A stretch of DNA of 64,000 nt from Cupriavidus sp. D39 (GTDB taxonomy: Bacteria > Pseudomonadota > Gammaproteobacteria > Burkholderiales > Burkholderiaceae). The DNA is taken from positions 930,001-994,000 of the forward strand of contig NZ_JAPNLE010000009.1 in assembly GCF_026627925.1 (NCBI RefSeq), written 5' to 3'. Position numbers and translations under genes: made by a program. Numbering within the stretch: position 1 is the first letter of the stretch; each line of letters starts with the position of its first letter. The notes beneath the pieces are model-generated. The model had not been told where the DNA came from. It ran no database searches and was given only the letters and a program-made list of their open reading frames with translations. Positions 49,439 to 57,996 of this stretch are shown here, one piece after another.

Positions 49439-50815
49439 TTAGAGTTTGCGGGGGTGAGAAATATTGAGAATCGCGTCAGTGCCGGCGGCGTTGCCTTGCT
49501 CCGTGGCCGCCGACGCCGACCGTGCGTGGTTGATGATCAGCACGGCGGCTGCCGCGACGACGCCGGGCACCGCGATGGACATGAAGTTCTGCTCCAGCGG
49601 AAGCCCGAAGCCGACCAACATGCCAATCACGATCGGCGCCAGGATGGCGCCGCCACGGCCGACGCCCAGGGTCCAGCCAATTCCCGTGGCACGGATGGCA
49701 ATGGGATAGAACTGCCCCGCATAGGCGCAGCCGACGATCTGTGTACCAATGGTCGACGCGCCTGCAAGGCCGACGAGTACGTACAGCAAGCCGGCTGGTA
49801 CCTGGTGGCCCAGCATGGTGATCGATACGGCGGCCAACAGGTACATGCCCACCAGGACGTACTTGATGTGAAACCTGTCGGCCAGCCATCCGCCGCCAAT
49901 CGCGCCGATCATGCCGCCAAGGTTGAGCACCAGCACAAAGGTCAAGGCGGAACCAAGGCTGTAGCCTGCGCTCGCCATCAGCTTGGCCAGCCACGAACTG
50001 AGCGCGTAGACCATGAACAGGCACATGAAGCACGACAGCCAGAACATCAGTGTGCTCAAGCCGCGCCCCTCCCTGAAGAGCTGGCGGATGGGTGCACCTG
50101 CGGCGACGTCCGTGCCTGTAATCACGAAGCGGTCGTCTGCGCGCGGGGCGTAGCCAGGGTCGATTCGCCCGGCCAGCCGCCTCAACTCGTCACTGCGCCC
50201 ACGCAGGATCAGGAATGCCACCGATTCGGGCATCGACTTGAGGATAAGCGGGATCAGCAGCACGGGGAGTCCCGCGGCGATGAATACGGATTGCCATCCA
50301 TAGGTCTCGATCAGACCCTTGCCTAGCAGGGCCGCGAGCATGCCCCCGATCGAGTAGCCGCTGAACATCAACGTCACCATCGTGCTGCGCACGCGCTGCG
50401 GTGCATACTCAGTCATCTGCGCGATCACGTTTGGCATGACGCCGCCGATGCCAAGACCGGCCAGGAAGCGCGCCGCGCCGAACGAGAGCGGGTCTGTACA
50501 TAGCCCCGCGACGGCGGTGAAGACGCTGAACAGCGCGATGCAGATCGTGATCGCCCAACGCCTGCCGATCTTGTCGGCGATGGTGCCGAGCAAGATGTTG
50601 CCGAACATCATGCCGAACAGCGCCGAGCTGACCAGCAGGCCGGCCTGCGTGGGATCGATCGCCATCTGCTTCATGATCGACGGCAAGGCGATGCCGACCA
50701 CGGCCAGATCATAGCCGTCGAAAACGATGATCAATGCGCACCAGATCAGCACGCTGTAATGGAAGGTATTGAGCCTGGCGTCGCTCGCCAGTTTTTGTAT
50801 ATCGATTTGCCGCAT
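49439..50815 (-). CDS. Aromatic acid:H+ symporter (MFS, AAHS/BenK type)
   Basis: A 458-residue, 12-helix importer. It has the AAHS features: the loop motif DGYDLAVVGIALPSIMKQM with the membrane aspartate of helix 1, GTIADKIGRRWAI between helices 2 and 3, and GGWLADRFHIKYV in the second half. Such proteins bring in benzoate, hydroxybenzoates or related acids. Located between andAa and catA, it most likely imports the substrate of the operon. Confidence 0.92.
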   Translation of the reverse strand: MRQIDIQKLASDARLNTFHYSVLIWCALIIVFDGYDLAVVGIALPSIMKQMAIDPTQAGLLVSSALFGMMFGNILLGTIADKIGRRWAITICIALFSVFTAVAGLCTDPLSFGAARFLAGLGIGGVMPNVIAQMTEYAPQRVRSTMVTLMFSGYSIGGMLAALLGKGLIETYGWQSVFIAAGLPVLLIPLILKSMPESVAFLILRGRSDELRRLAGRIDPGYAPRADDRFVITGTDVAAGAPIRQLFREGRGLSTLMFWLSCFMCLFMVYALSSWLAKLMASAGYSLGSALTFVLVLNLGGMIGAIGGGWLADRFHIKYVLVGMYLLAAVSITMLGHQVPAGLLYVLVGLAGASTIGTQIVGCAYAGQFYPIAIRATGIGWTLGVGRGGAILAPIVIGMLVGFGLPLEQNFMSIAVPGVVAAAAVLIINHARSASAATEQGNAAGTDAILNISHPRKL

Positions 50816-50850
50816 AGTCTCCTCTCTATTCTTCTATCTTTCTATCGTTG

Positions 50851-52072
50851 TCAAAGCTTGGCCAGTGGCACGCTTTCATCAGCCAGGCTATCCGGACTGA
50901 CAAGAGTGCGTCTCTCGATCAGGCGGCGCGCAAATCGCAGGTCGCGGGCGGCGTTGCCGCCCAGCGCGGCCACCACCCGTTCGCCTTCCAGGTAGAAGAA
51001 GATGAAGCCACCCGCCGCTGGCAGGTCGCGTACGACCACTTGATGGGATGGCGACGGCACGCCGTAGATCTGCAGGTTCACGCCGTATTGGTCGGACCAG
51101 AACCACGGCAAGGGGTCGTAGTGCACGGCAACGCCGAGCACCGACTTTGCCGCCGCGATCCCCTGCTCCTGGGCGTTCTGCCACGACTCGAGCCGCATGT
51201 TGCGCCCGGCCCAGCCGTTGCGCGCGACCGCGAGGTCTCCGGCGGCGAACACGTCAGGATCGCTGGTCCGGCACTGTGCGTCGACCAACACGCCGCCATC
51301 GCAATGCAGTCCAGCCGCGCGCGCCAGTTCGTCGTTGGGAACCAGGCCGATGCCCACCACCGCGACGTCGCAGACGATCTCGCGGCCATCGGTCAACTTG
51401 ACCATGAGGGTGCCGTCCGCCATGCGCGCGAAGCTGGCGACATTGGCCTCCAGCAGCATCTTGGTGCCATGTGCCGTGTGCAGGTCAAGCAGCCGCTCCG
51501 ACAGTGCGGCCGGTACGCTACGCTCGCATAGTCGGCACATCGCCTCGATCACAGTGGCCTGCGCGCCGCGCTGACGCGCGGTAGCGGCCACTTCCAGTCC
51601 GATCCAGCCACCGCCAACGACGGCAACGCGGGTGCCGGGGCGCAGCGTGGGCGCCAGGCGCAGGGCGTCGTCAATCGTGCGCAACACATGCACGCCCGGC
51701 AGGCTCGCGCCGGGAACGTCGAGCGCTCGGGCACGGCCACCGGTACACAGCACAAGCCTGCTGTAGCCAATGGTCTGCCCGTCAGTGAGCGTAACCCGCT
51801 TGCCGCGCGGTCCAGCCCGGCGACTCGTGTGCTCGCCAGCCATTCGATCGATAGCGTGGCCATCATCTCGGCGCTTAGCAGATGCACGCTTTCCGGCGTT
51901 GCCTCGCCCGAAAGTACCGCCTTGGACAGCGGCGGGCGTTCATAGGGGGATGCGGCTCGTCACCGATCAGCACGACCCTGCCCTTGAAGCCTTCGTCGCG
52001 CAGTGTGCGCACCGCCCAGCTTCCGGCCTGGCCGGCACCGATGACGACGATTGTGGTGAGGTTCGTATTCAT
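50851..52072 (-). pseudogene. andAa: Dioxygenase ferredoxin reductase (AndAa-like), two frameshifts
   Basis: A FAD/NADH reductase feeding electrons to the Rieske ferredoxin. The N-terminal FAD motif is IVVIGAGQAGSWAVRTLRDE; the NAD motif is VAVVGGGWIGLEVAATARQR; VFAAGDLAV closes the second FAD site. Two losses of one base (in the C run at 51945-51949 and the GG at 51803-51804, plus-strand coordinates) split it in three frames. Restoring both gives YERPPLSKAVLSG and LDRAGKRVTLTDG and a 407-residue protein. If real, the dioxygenase would depend on another reductase. Confidence 0.85.
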
Positions 52073-52086
52073 GGCACTCCAGGCGT

Positions 52087-52419
52087 TCAGGTGGCCGCTA
52101 CGACTTGCGGCAGGACCTGGATCTGCACCCGGCCGCCCGCCACACGCAAAGGAAAGGTCTGGACCGGCTTCACGCACGGCGCCTTGCGCGCCTCGCCGGT
52201 ACGGAGGTCGAACAAGCCCTGATGCAGCGGGCACTCGACGCAGCCGTCCTCGACAAAGCCTTCCGACAATGGCACGCGCTCGTGCGTGCACAGGTCGTGC
52301 AGCGCGAAGAGCTCCTCGCCCACTCGGAACACCGCGACCGGCAAGCCCGCCGCCTCGACCGCGCGCGGCTCGTCCTCGATGAATTCGTCGGCCGCGCCGA
52401 CGTCATGCCATGTACTCAT
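52087..52419 (-). CDS. andAb: Rieske ferredoxin of anthranilate dioxygenase (AndAb-like)
   Basis: A 110-residue [2Fe-2S] Rieske ferredoxin, with ligands C-T-H and C-P-L-H in DLCTHERVPLSEGFVEDGCV ECPLHQG. It shuttles electrons from the reductase to the oxygenase. Its place between the small oxygenase subunit and the reductase matches the andAc-Ad-Ab-Aa order described in Burkholderia cepacia. Confidence 0.88.
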   Translation of the reverse strand: MSTWHDVGAADEFIEDEPRAVEAAGLPVAVFRVGEELFALHDLCTHERVPLSEGFVEDGCVECPLHQGLFDLRTGEARKAPCVKPVQTFPLRVAGGRVQIQVLPQVVAAT

Positions 52420-52430
52420 GGGAACCGCTC

Positions 52431-52907
52431 CTAGATCGGCGTAGCGAGAAGGGTCTGGACACGCGAGGTGTCATAGATGACCCGTTTTTCCTTGTAGCGC
52501 CACTCGCCGTCCTGCTTGACGACGGTGTCGCGATAGCAGCCCGCCTGGTACACGACGCTCTCGCCGGCCGCGCCAGTATTGACGACGATATAGCTCGACA
52601 GCGTGCGCACTTCCTCGTCGCTCATCGACTCGATCACCAGGCCGCCTAGTGCATGGCGATAGGCATGTGCTTCAAAGATGTTTGCGTGGCGCAGCGCGAC
52701 GATGCGGTCGCGCATCATCATCTGGTTGCGGCAATGGATCACCGGCGCCGGCAGGCCGCGGTCTGCGTTCTCGCGCGAGATGATCGTGTACGTGCCATCC
52801 TCCGTGAAGAAGCCCGGCCAAGCCTCGAGCAGGTTGTTGTCGATCGCGTGAACGTAGCGGCTTTGCAACTCGCTCAGCTCCCACCAGATCTGCAGGTTCT
52901 TTTCCAT
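52431..52907 (-). CDS. andAd: Ring-hydroxylating dioxygenase small subunit (AndAd-like)
   Basis: A 158-residue beta subunit with the SnoaL-like cone fold: ELSELQSRYVHAIDNNLLEA WPGFFTEDGTYTI, followed by strands ending WRYKEKRVIYDTSRVQTLL. It has a structural role in the alpha-beta hexamer. Only one base separates it from the alpha gene stop, so the two are tightly co-translated. Confidence 0.9.
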   Translation of the reverse strand: MEKNLQIWWELSELQSRYVHAIDNNLLEAWPGFFTEDGTYTIISRENADRGLPAPVIHCRNQMMMRDRIVALRHANIFEAHAYRHALGGLVIESMSDEEVRTLSSYIVVNTGAAGESVVYQAGCYRDTVVKQDGEWRYKEKRVIYDTSRVQTLLATPI

Positions 52908-52908
52908 C

Positions 52909-54186
52909 TCAGTACCCCATCGCCCGCTGATATCCCGCCCAGAAGCGGCGAATCAGGTTTTCGGTGATATTGCTGTTGGTCTGCTCGGGCGCATCCAGGC
53001 CCATGCCCATATAGGAAGTCTTGTCGCCATCCCGGACGGTGCCACGCTGCACCAGTTCGGTGGCCTCGGTATCCTCCATCGAGATGAAGCCGGCCGGCCC
53101 GACGAGGTTGGCCTGCAGAAGCCGCAGCTCGCGCAGCTCCGGGGTGTCGTCCTCGTAGCCGAAGAAGTGAAACACCAGCTCGAAGTTGCTCGGACCCTTC
53201 GGCAGCAACTGGCGGGCAACCAGCGTGTTGTGGATCTGCTGGATGACCAGTTGCGGGAAGAGCGGCTGGATATGGTTGGTGCAGTCTTCTTCGAACTCGG
53301 GGATCTGCCCCAACACGTAGGGATCCTCGAGTGCGAAGCCGTCCTGCATGGAGCGGATCTTCTGGTCGGTGTACGCCGCCGCGGTATTGGTATCGGCCTT
53401 CGGCTTGGTCACCGTGATCAGGCTATGCAGGCCGTGCGTCGCATCCGGAATGGAGCGCGCGCTCATGCCGACACGGAAGATGTTGAACGTGGTGTGGAAA
53501 AGATGCAGCAGGCTCGCGTGATACGGATCCTTCACGTTCTCCAGGTAGAGCTTCCAGTTCGACTTTGAATACTGGCGCGTACAACCCAGGTACACGATGG
53601 GCTTGTGGAATACGCGATCCACCCAGGGACGCATCTCCGCACCCAGGTATTCGGGCAGTGGCGGCGTCTCGTCGCTGAAGGTGGCGAAGAGCAGGCCCTT
53701 GTACTCTTCGACGCGCAGCTTCTGCAGGCCGTGTGCCTTGGGGTCGAAGGCCTTTGCCATGCCGACGAGCGTGACCGCGCCTTGCTTCTGGCCGCGACGG
53801 AACGGCACCCCTTGCAGGTCGCCCTCGCAAGAGTAGTTCCACTGGTGATAGACGCAGGTGTGCGATTCCGCATTCCCATATTTCTCGCGACAGACCATGG
53901 CGCCGCGATGCGCGCAGCGATTGACCCAACAAGCGAACCCGTTGGCGGTGCGCGTTACCACCACCGGTGTATCGCCGACAAAGGTACTCTTGAAGTCATT
54001 GAGGGCGGGAATCTCGCTGGCCAGAGCCACGAAGCTCCAGTACGGCCCGCGATAGATGCGTTCCTGCTCCCGGTCGTAGACCTCCTGTGAGCTGAAGACG
54101 CTGTAGGGGACGCAAGAGCCGTCCGTCTGGGGGAAGAACACCTGCCGGCTGGCGGCGCTCTCGGCGATCTGTGGAGAATCTGACAT
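52909..54186 (-). CDS. andAc: Anthranilate 1,2-dioxygenase large subunit (AndAc-like)
   Basis: The catalytic Rieske non-heme iron subunit, 425 residues. The Rieske centre is CAHRGAMVCREKYGNAESHT C with CVYHQW; the mononuclear iron site is NVKDPYHASLLHLFH. The flanking YLGCTRQYSKSNWKLYLENV and FPQLVIQQIHNTLVARQLLP stretches are like AndAc. The reaction would convert anthranilate to catechol with loss of ammonia and CO2. GGAGA precedes the ATG. The catA gene and the AraC/XylS regulator support anthranilate; salicylate or a related aromatic acid remains possible. Confidence 0.85.
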   Translation of the reverse strand: MSDSPQIAESAASRQVFFPQTDGSCVPYSVFSSQEVYDREQERIYRGPYWSFVALASEIPALNDFKSTFVGDTPVVVTRTANGFACWVNRCAHRGAMVCREKYGNAESHTCVYHQWNYSCEGDLQGVPFRRGQKQGAVTLVGMAKAFDPKAHGLQKLRVEEYKGLLFATFSDETPPLPEYLGAEMRPWVDRVFHKPIVYLGCTRQYSKSNWKLYLENVKDPYHASLLHLFHTTFNIFRVGMSARSIPDATHGLHSLITVTKPKADTNTAAAYTDQKIRSMQDGFALEDPYVLGQIPEFEEDCTNHIQPLFPQLVIQQIHNTLVARQLLPKGPSNFELVFHFFGYEDDTPELRELRLLQANLVGPAGFISMEDTEATELVQRGTVRDGDKTSYMGMGLDAPEQTNSNITENLIRRFWAGYQRAMGY

Positions 54187-54609
54187 CGCTGTCTCCGTGA
54201 GGTTATGTGTGTTATCGGATGGAGACAGTGTAGAAATCCGCCGCGCCGCGGACTATCCGGAAATGGTGAACTTGGGGCGCGGGCAAGTCCGCTTCTTGCG
54301 ATTCGCGGCGGGACCATCCGAAAACGGCAGCGATGCCGCCGGCGTCTATCCGATTCCGGCAAAGCTGCGTTGCAGCCTCGCCCGGGCACTACTTCTGCCG
54401 CGAGCGCTGTGGCAAGATAAGGCACATAAGAGGGGCGACCGACCCCTAGTCAATGAATCTGGGTCTTATGTAGCAGTTCCAGGATGAAAGACAAACCGGT
54501 CCTCGCGTACGCTACTTGGCGATACAGCGAATGCGACCAGGCAGCGCTGCGGCGCTAGCGTCTTATGCGTCGCATGGAAACCGCCGTAAAGTCAGAATGG
54601 GGACAAAAG
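54187..54609. promoter_or_regulatory. Divergent control region of the and operon
   Basis: This gap separates the dioxygenase operon and its AraC/XylS regulator and must carry both promoters. I see no clear pair of direct repeats of the XylS type, so the activator site is not placed. Confidence 0.4.
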
Positions 54610-55623
54610 ATGCCACTCTCGCCGCGCACCCCCGCCCTGTCGGCCTTGTACAGGAATCCGCTCTTCCGCTCGGATGTGCACGTCGAGGCGCACGAGCAAG
54701 TCGCCCGCGAACTCGCCGACCATGTCCTGCGCTGGAAACCTGGCGCGCCGGATGCCGCGATGTTCAAGGGCGAACTCAACCGCTTGAAAACCTACGCGCT
54801 ACGGTATGGTGCCGAAGTCGAAGTCTCGGCACGCCCGTTCGATAATTTTGCGCTGGTCCATACCTCCCTGCACGGCGGCGCCGAGATCGAATGCGATGGG
54901 CATCGCCTCTGGGTCGCGGAAGGACGCACTGCCGTGCTCGCACCGAAAGAACGCATTCGCCTGCGCTGGTGCCCTGGTAACCAGCAGATGATCGTGAGGG
55001 TTCCGCACAGCCTGCTGCGCGAGGCCATGGCATGCGAAGAAGACAAACGTATCGACCTGGTGCCGGGCTTCCTGCTGCCGCGCTCGCTCGAAGCGCACTG
55101 GGAACTGCTCGCGCATTCGATGCTGAACCTGCTCCCGCCCGCCGGCGACGCGGCCGCGCATGCCAAGTGGGTAGACCACTTTGAACGGCACCTGGCGTTG
55201 TTCCTGCTACTGCACCAGCCCGCGGAAGTTGCGCCGCTTACCGCCTCTCGTGACCACACCATGCTGCCAAGCGAGACAGACGATGTCCACGCGAGCCGCG
55301 GTACGCGCCAGATGGATGCCGTCATCGCATATATCGAGTCCCACCTCTGCGCACCGGTATCGCTCGAGGATCTGGCCAGCGTTGCCAGAGTGAGTTGCCG
55401 CACGTTGAATACCCTTTGCCATCGCTACAACGGCATCGCACCGATGGAACTGTTGCGCAACGCGCGCCTGGACGCCGTGCGCACGCGTCTGCTACTCGAT
55501 CCCGGCGCCAGCATCACCGAGACCGCGCTGGCGTATGGGTTCGGGCATCTAGGTCGCTTCGCAGCCTACTATGCGGCACGCTTCAATGAACTGCCGAGCG
55601 ACACCCAGAAGCGTCGAGACTAG
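54610..55623 (+). CDS. andR: AraC/XylS-family activator (AndR-like)
   Basis: A 337-residue regulator. The N-terminal ligand domain (FRSDVHVEAHEQVARELADH through LVHTSLHGGAEIECDG) is of the AraC_binding_2 type. The C-terminal double HTH is AVIAYIESHLCAPVSLEDLA SVARVSCRTLN and ITETALAYGFGHLGRFAAYY. GGGGACA precedes the ATG at 54610; a start at 54565 would add 15 residues without a ribosome site. Divergent placement indicates it activates the dioxygenase operon in the presence of substrate, as AndR does. Confidence 0.83.
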   Translation: MPLSPRTPALSALYRNPLFRSDVHVEAHEQVARELADHVLRWKPGAPDAAMFKGELNRLKTYALRYGAEVEVSARPFDNFALVHTSLHGGAEIECDGHRLWVAEGRTAVLAPKERIRLRWCPGNQQMIVRVPHSLLREAMACEEDKRIDLVPGFLLPRSLEAHWELLAHSMLNLLPPAGDAAAHAKWVDHFERHLALFLLLHQPAEVAPLTASRDHTMLPSETDDVHASRGTRQMDAVIAYIESHLCAPVSLEDLASVARVSCRTLNTLCHRYNGIAPMELLRNARLDAVRTRLLLDPGASITETALAYGFGHLGRFAAYYAARFNELPSDTQKRRD

Positions 55624-56250
55624 GAAAGCCAGGGCCGGCTGCGAGACGCCGTTGTCCACTATTGGAGTTAATCGATCTTTTTGATTTTCTTCCAGCCTTT
55701 CGTAAGCGCCATTTGCACCCCTAAGCTCGCTGAAAGCGAGTGGCTCCGACCCGAGGTTCACGAAGACGAAAATCAGCGCAATGGCCAACAGCACGCCGCC
55801 ATGGCCTCACGCGATCAAGCAAGGAGATCTCGCGACGCATTCTCGATGTGGCCGAGTTCGATCACCTCGCTTTCCACCAGCATGACAGAACTGTAATTAA
55901 ATCGACGCCGAGTGGTCAGCATTGTTCGAGTAAGAACCCATCGAATGCAGGCGACTCTGTCATCAGGTCTGCATGCGAGAAGACCCTGCCGGCAACCAAG
56001 GTTTAGCGCCATATTTGCAAGCTGCCAGCGCAAAGCATGAACCGATGGTATGGTGCCGACCCTGCCTCGCACTTCTTAGGTAGCCTAACCACGTGTATCG
56101 CGGTCAGGCTGGCGTTTCCTGTTACATCGGCGCGGTTGACGGATGCCGTCGTCCGCTTCGCGATGGAGCTACCGGAAAGCCTGTCTGCACGATGTCGCGG
56201 TAGACCTATCGGCGAGCCCAACTGTAGACCCAAAGCCCGGAAGCAGATTT
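55624..56250. other. Gap without a recognisable gene
   Basis: No frame resembles a known family and no repeats stand out. It separates the regulator from an MFS exporter. Confidence 0.4.
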
Positions 56251-57521
56251 ATGATGATGGAAAACAGTCACCCGGTAGGTGACCCATTGAACGAAGCCCG
56301 CACCCCTCCCCTATGCGGGCTTGGCTAGCGGTGGGTTCCGTAACCGTGGGCGCATTTGCGTTCGTCACAACGGAATTCTTGCCGGTCGGACTTTTGCCGC
56401 AGGTCGCCCAGGAGTTCGGCGTAACGCATGGCACCGCTGGCCTCATGGTCACAATCCCTGGCGTGATGGCAGCCATCTCCGCGCCGGGCATGATGCTGGG
56501 GGCTGGACGGGTCGATCGCCGCTATATCCTGCTCATACTTTCGGTGTTGCTGCTGACGTCCAATCTGATATCCGCATTTGCACCCAATTTCGCGGTCATG
56601 CTGATCGGGCGCGCCATCCTCGGTGCAAGCCTGGGAGGCTTTTGGACTCTCGCGCTCGCCGCCGCGGGAAGGCTGGTGCAGCCGCGCGAAGCGGCGCGGG
56701 CGACTGCGATGATTCTGGCAGGGGTCACGTTTGCTACAGTGATTGGAGTCCCGTTCGGCACGTTCATCGCCAGCCTTGCGTCGTGGCGGGCATCGTTCAT
56801 AGCGACCGGTATTCTCGTAACCGTGGCCATGGTAGCCCAGGCCATCCTTGTCCCATCACTGCCCTCGAAAGCTGCGTTGCGCATCGCTGATCTGTTCGCG
56901 CTCTTGCGCCGGACGCACTCACGCAGAAGCTTGATCATGGTCGCCTTCATCTTCGGCGCTCACTTTTCTTCCTATACGTTCATTGCCCCTTTCCTGTTGC
57001 AATACGCCGACTTCAGCACCGAAAGCATTACTTGGGTCTTACTGGGCTTCGGAGCCATCGGCTTCGTTTCCAATTTCGCCGTCTCGGCAACGGTAACGCG
57101 CAACCTCAAGGCGTCGCTGGCTGCGATGGTCTTGATGCTGATGATCTCGCTGTTGATGATGCCCGCGCTACGCCATTCTGCCCCGACAGTGGTAGCGATC
57201 GTTCTTGCGTGGGGCATCGCATTCGGCGCGATTCCACTGTGCCTCAGCTTGTGGATTCAGAAATCGACAGCCGATCTACCGGAAGCTGGCTCAGCACTGT
57301 TCGTTGGCATCATTCAGGTCGCGATCGCGGTTGGCTCGTCTCTCGGAGGCCGCGTCGTGGACCGGCTTGGCATTCCAGCGGACTTCGAACTCGGTGCGGT
57401 CCTCGCACTGGTCGGCCTTGCGATGCTCGGGAGCTTCCTCACCCGTCAACAGGACACTGGCTCAACTTCTGCCCCGGGAGAAAGGCTTGGGACCAGACCG
57501 GACTGCGGCCAAAGCGTATAA
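56251..57521 (+). CDS. MFS exporter (DHA1 family)
   Basis: A 12-helix drug:H+ antiporter-like protein. Family signatures are GAFAFVTTEFLPVGLLPQVA, GAGRVDRRYILLILSVLLL and IGRAILGASLGGFWTLALAA. As read, the frame begins at ATG 56313 (MRAWLAVGSVTVGAFAF), 402 residues, with no ribosome site. The usual longer N-terminus appears in another frame from 56251 (MMMENSHPVGDPLNEARTPP); one extra C in the run at 56307-56310 would join them to 423 residues. Substrate unknown. Confidence 0.8.
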
Positions 57522-57969
57522 GTAGCGTTTCCAGCAGCAAGGCACTGAAGTGAGGTGCCTTGTTGAGGAACATCTGGCGGCGTAAGCCCCAATCACGGCG
57601 AGCATATGGAACGCCGGAGAGACATGGCGCCGCCTGCCTTGATCTGATGGAAAATTGCTCCCAGGAACAGGCGGGGGAACACCAGGCATCTGTCCACCTG
57701 TGCGCTGCGCGCTACTCCACATAGACACCACATACAGAAGTGCTCGCAGTTGTTGGTCAGCAGCCGGTAGTGGTTTTCGCCCAGCCGGGAGCGAGCCCGG
57801 CGGACGACTTCCGCGCCTGTGTACTTTGGGGAAAGGCCCGGCTCAATCCACACTTTTTGGCCGCAGGCAAAGCGCGCTACCGGGACCTCTTCGATGGGCC
57901 CCGCGAGCAGGGCACCCGAGAGCCCTGCATAGTGCACAACCTTCCCGTCGCCCACGTAGAGGCCATGAT

Positions 57970-57978
57970 GGGTATACC
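57970..57978. repeat. Target site duplication, left (GGGTATACC)
   Basis: Nine bases directly abutting the left IS terminus, identical to those after the right terminus. Nine is the duplication length of the IS50 group. Confidence 0.95.
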
Positions 57979-57996
57979 CATCTCCTTATACAGAAG

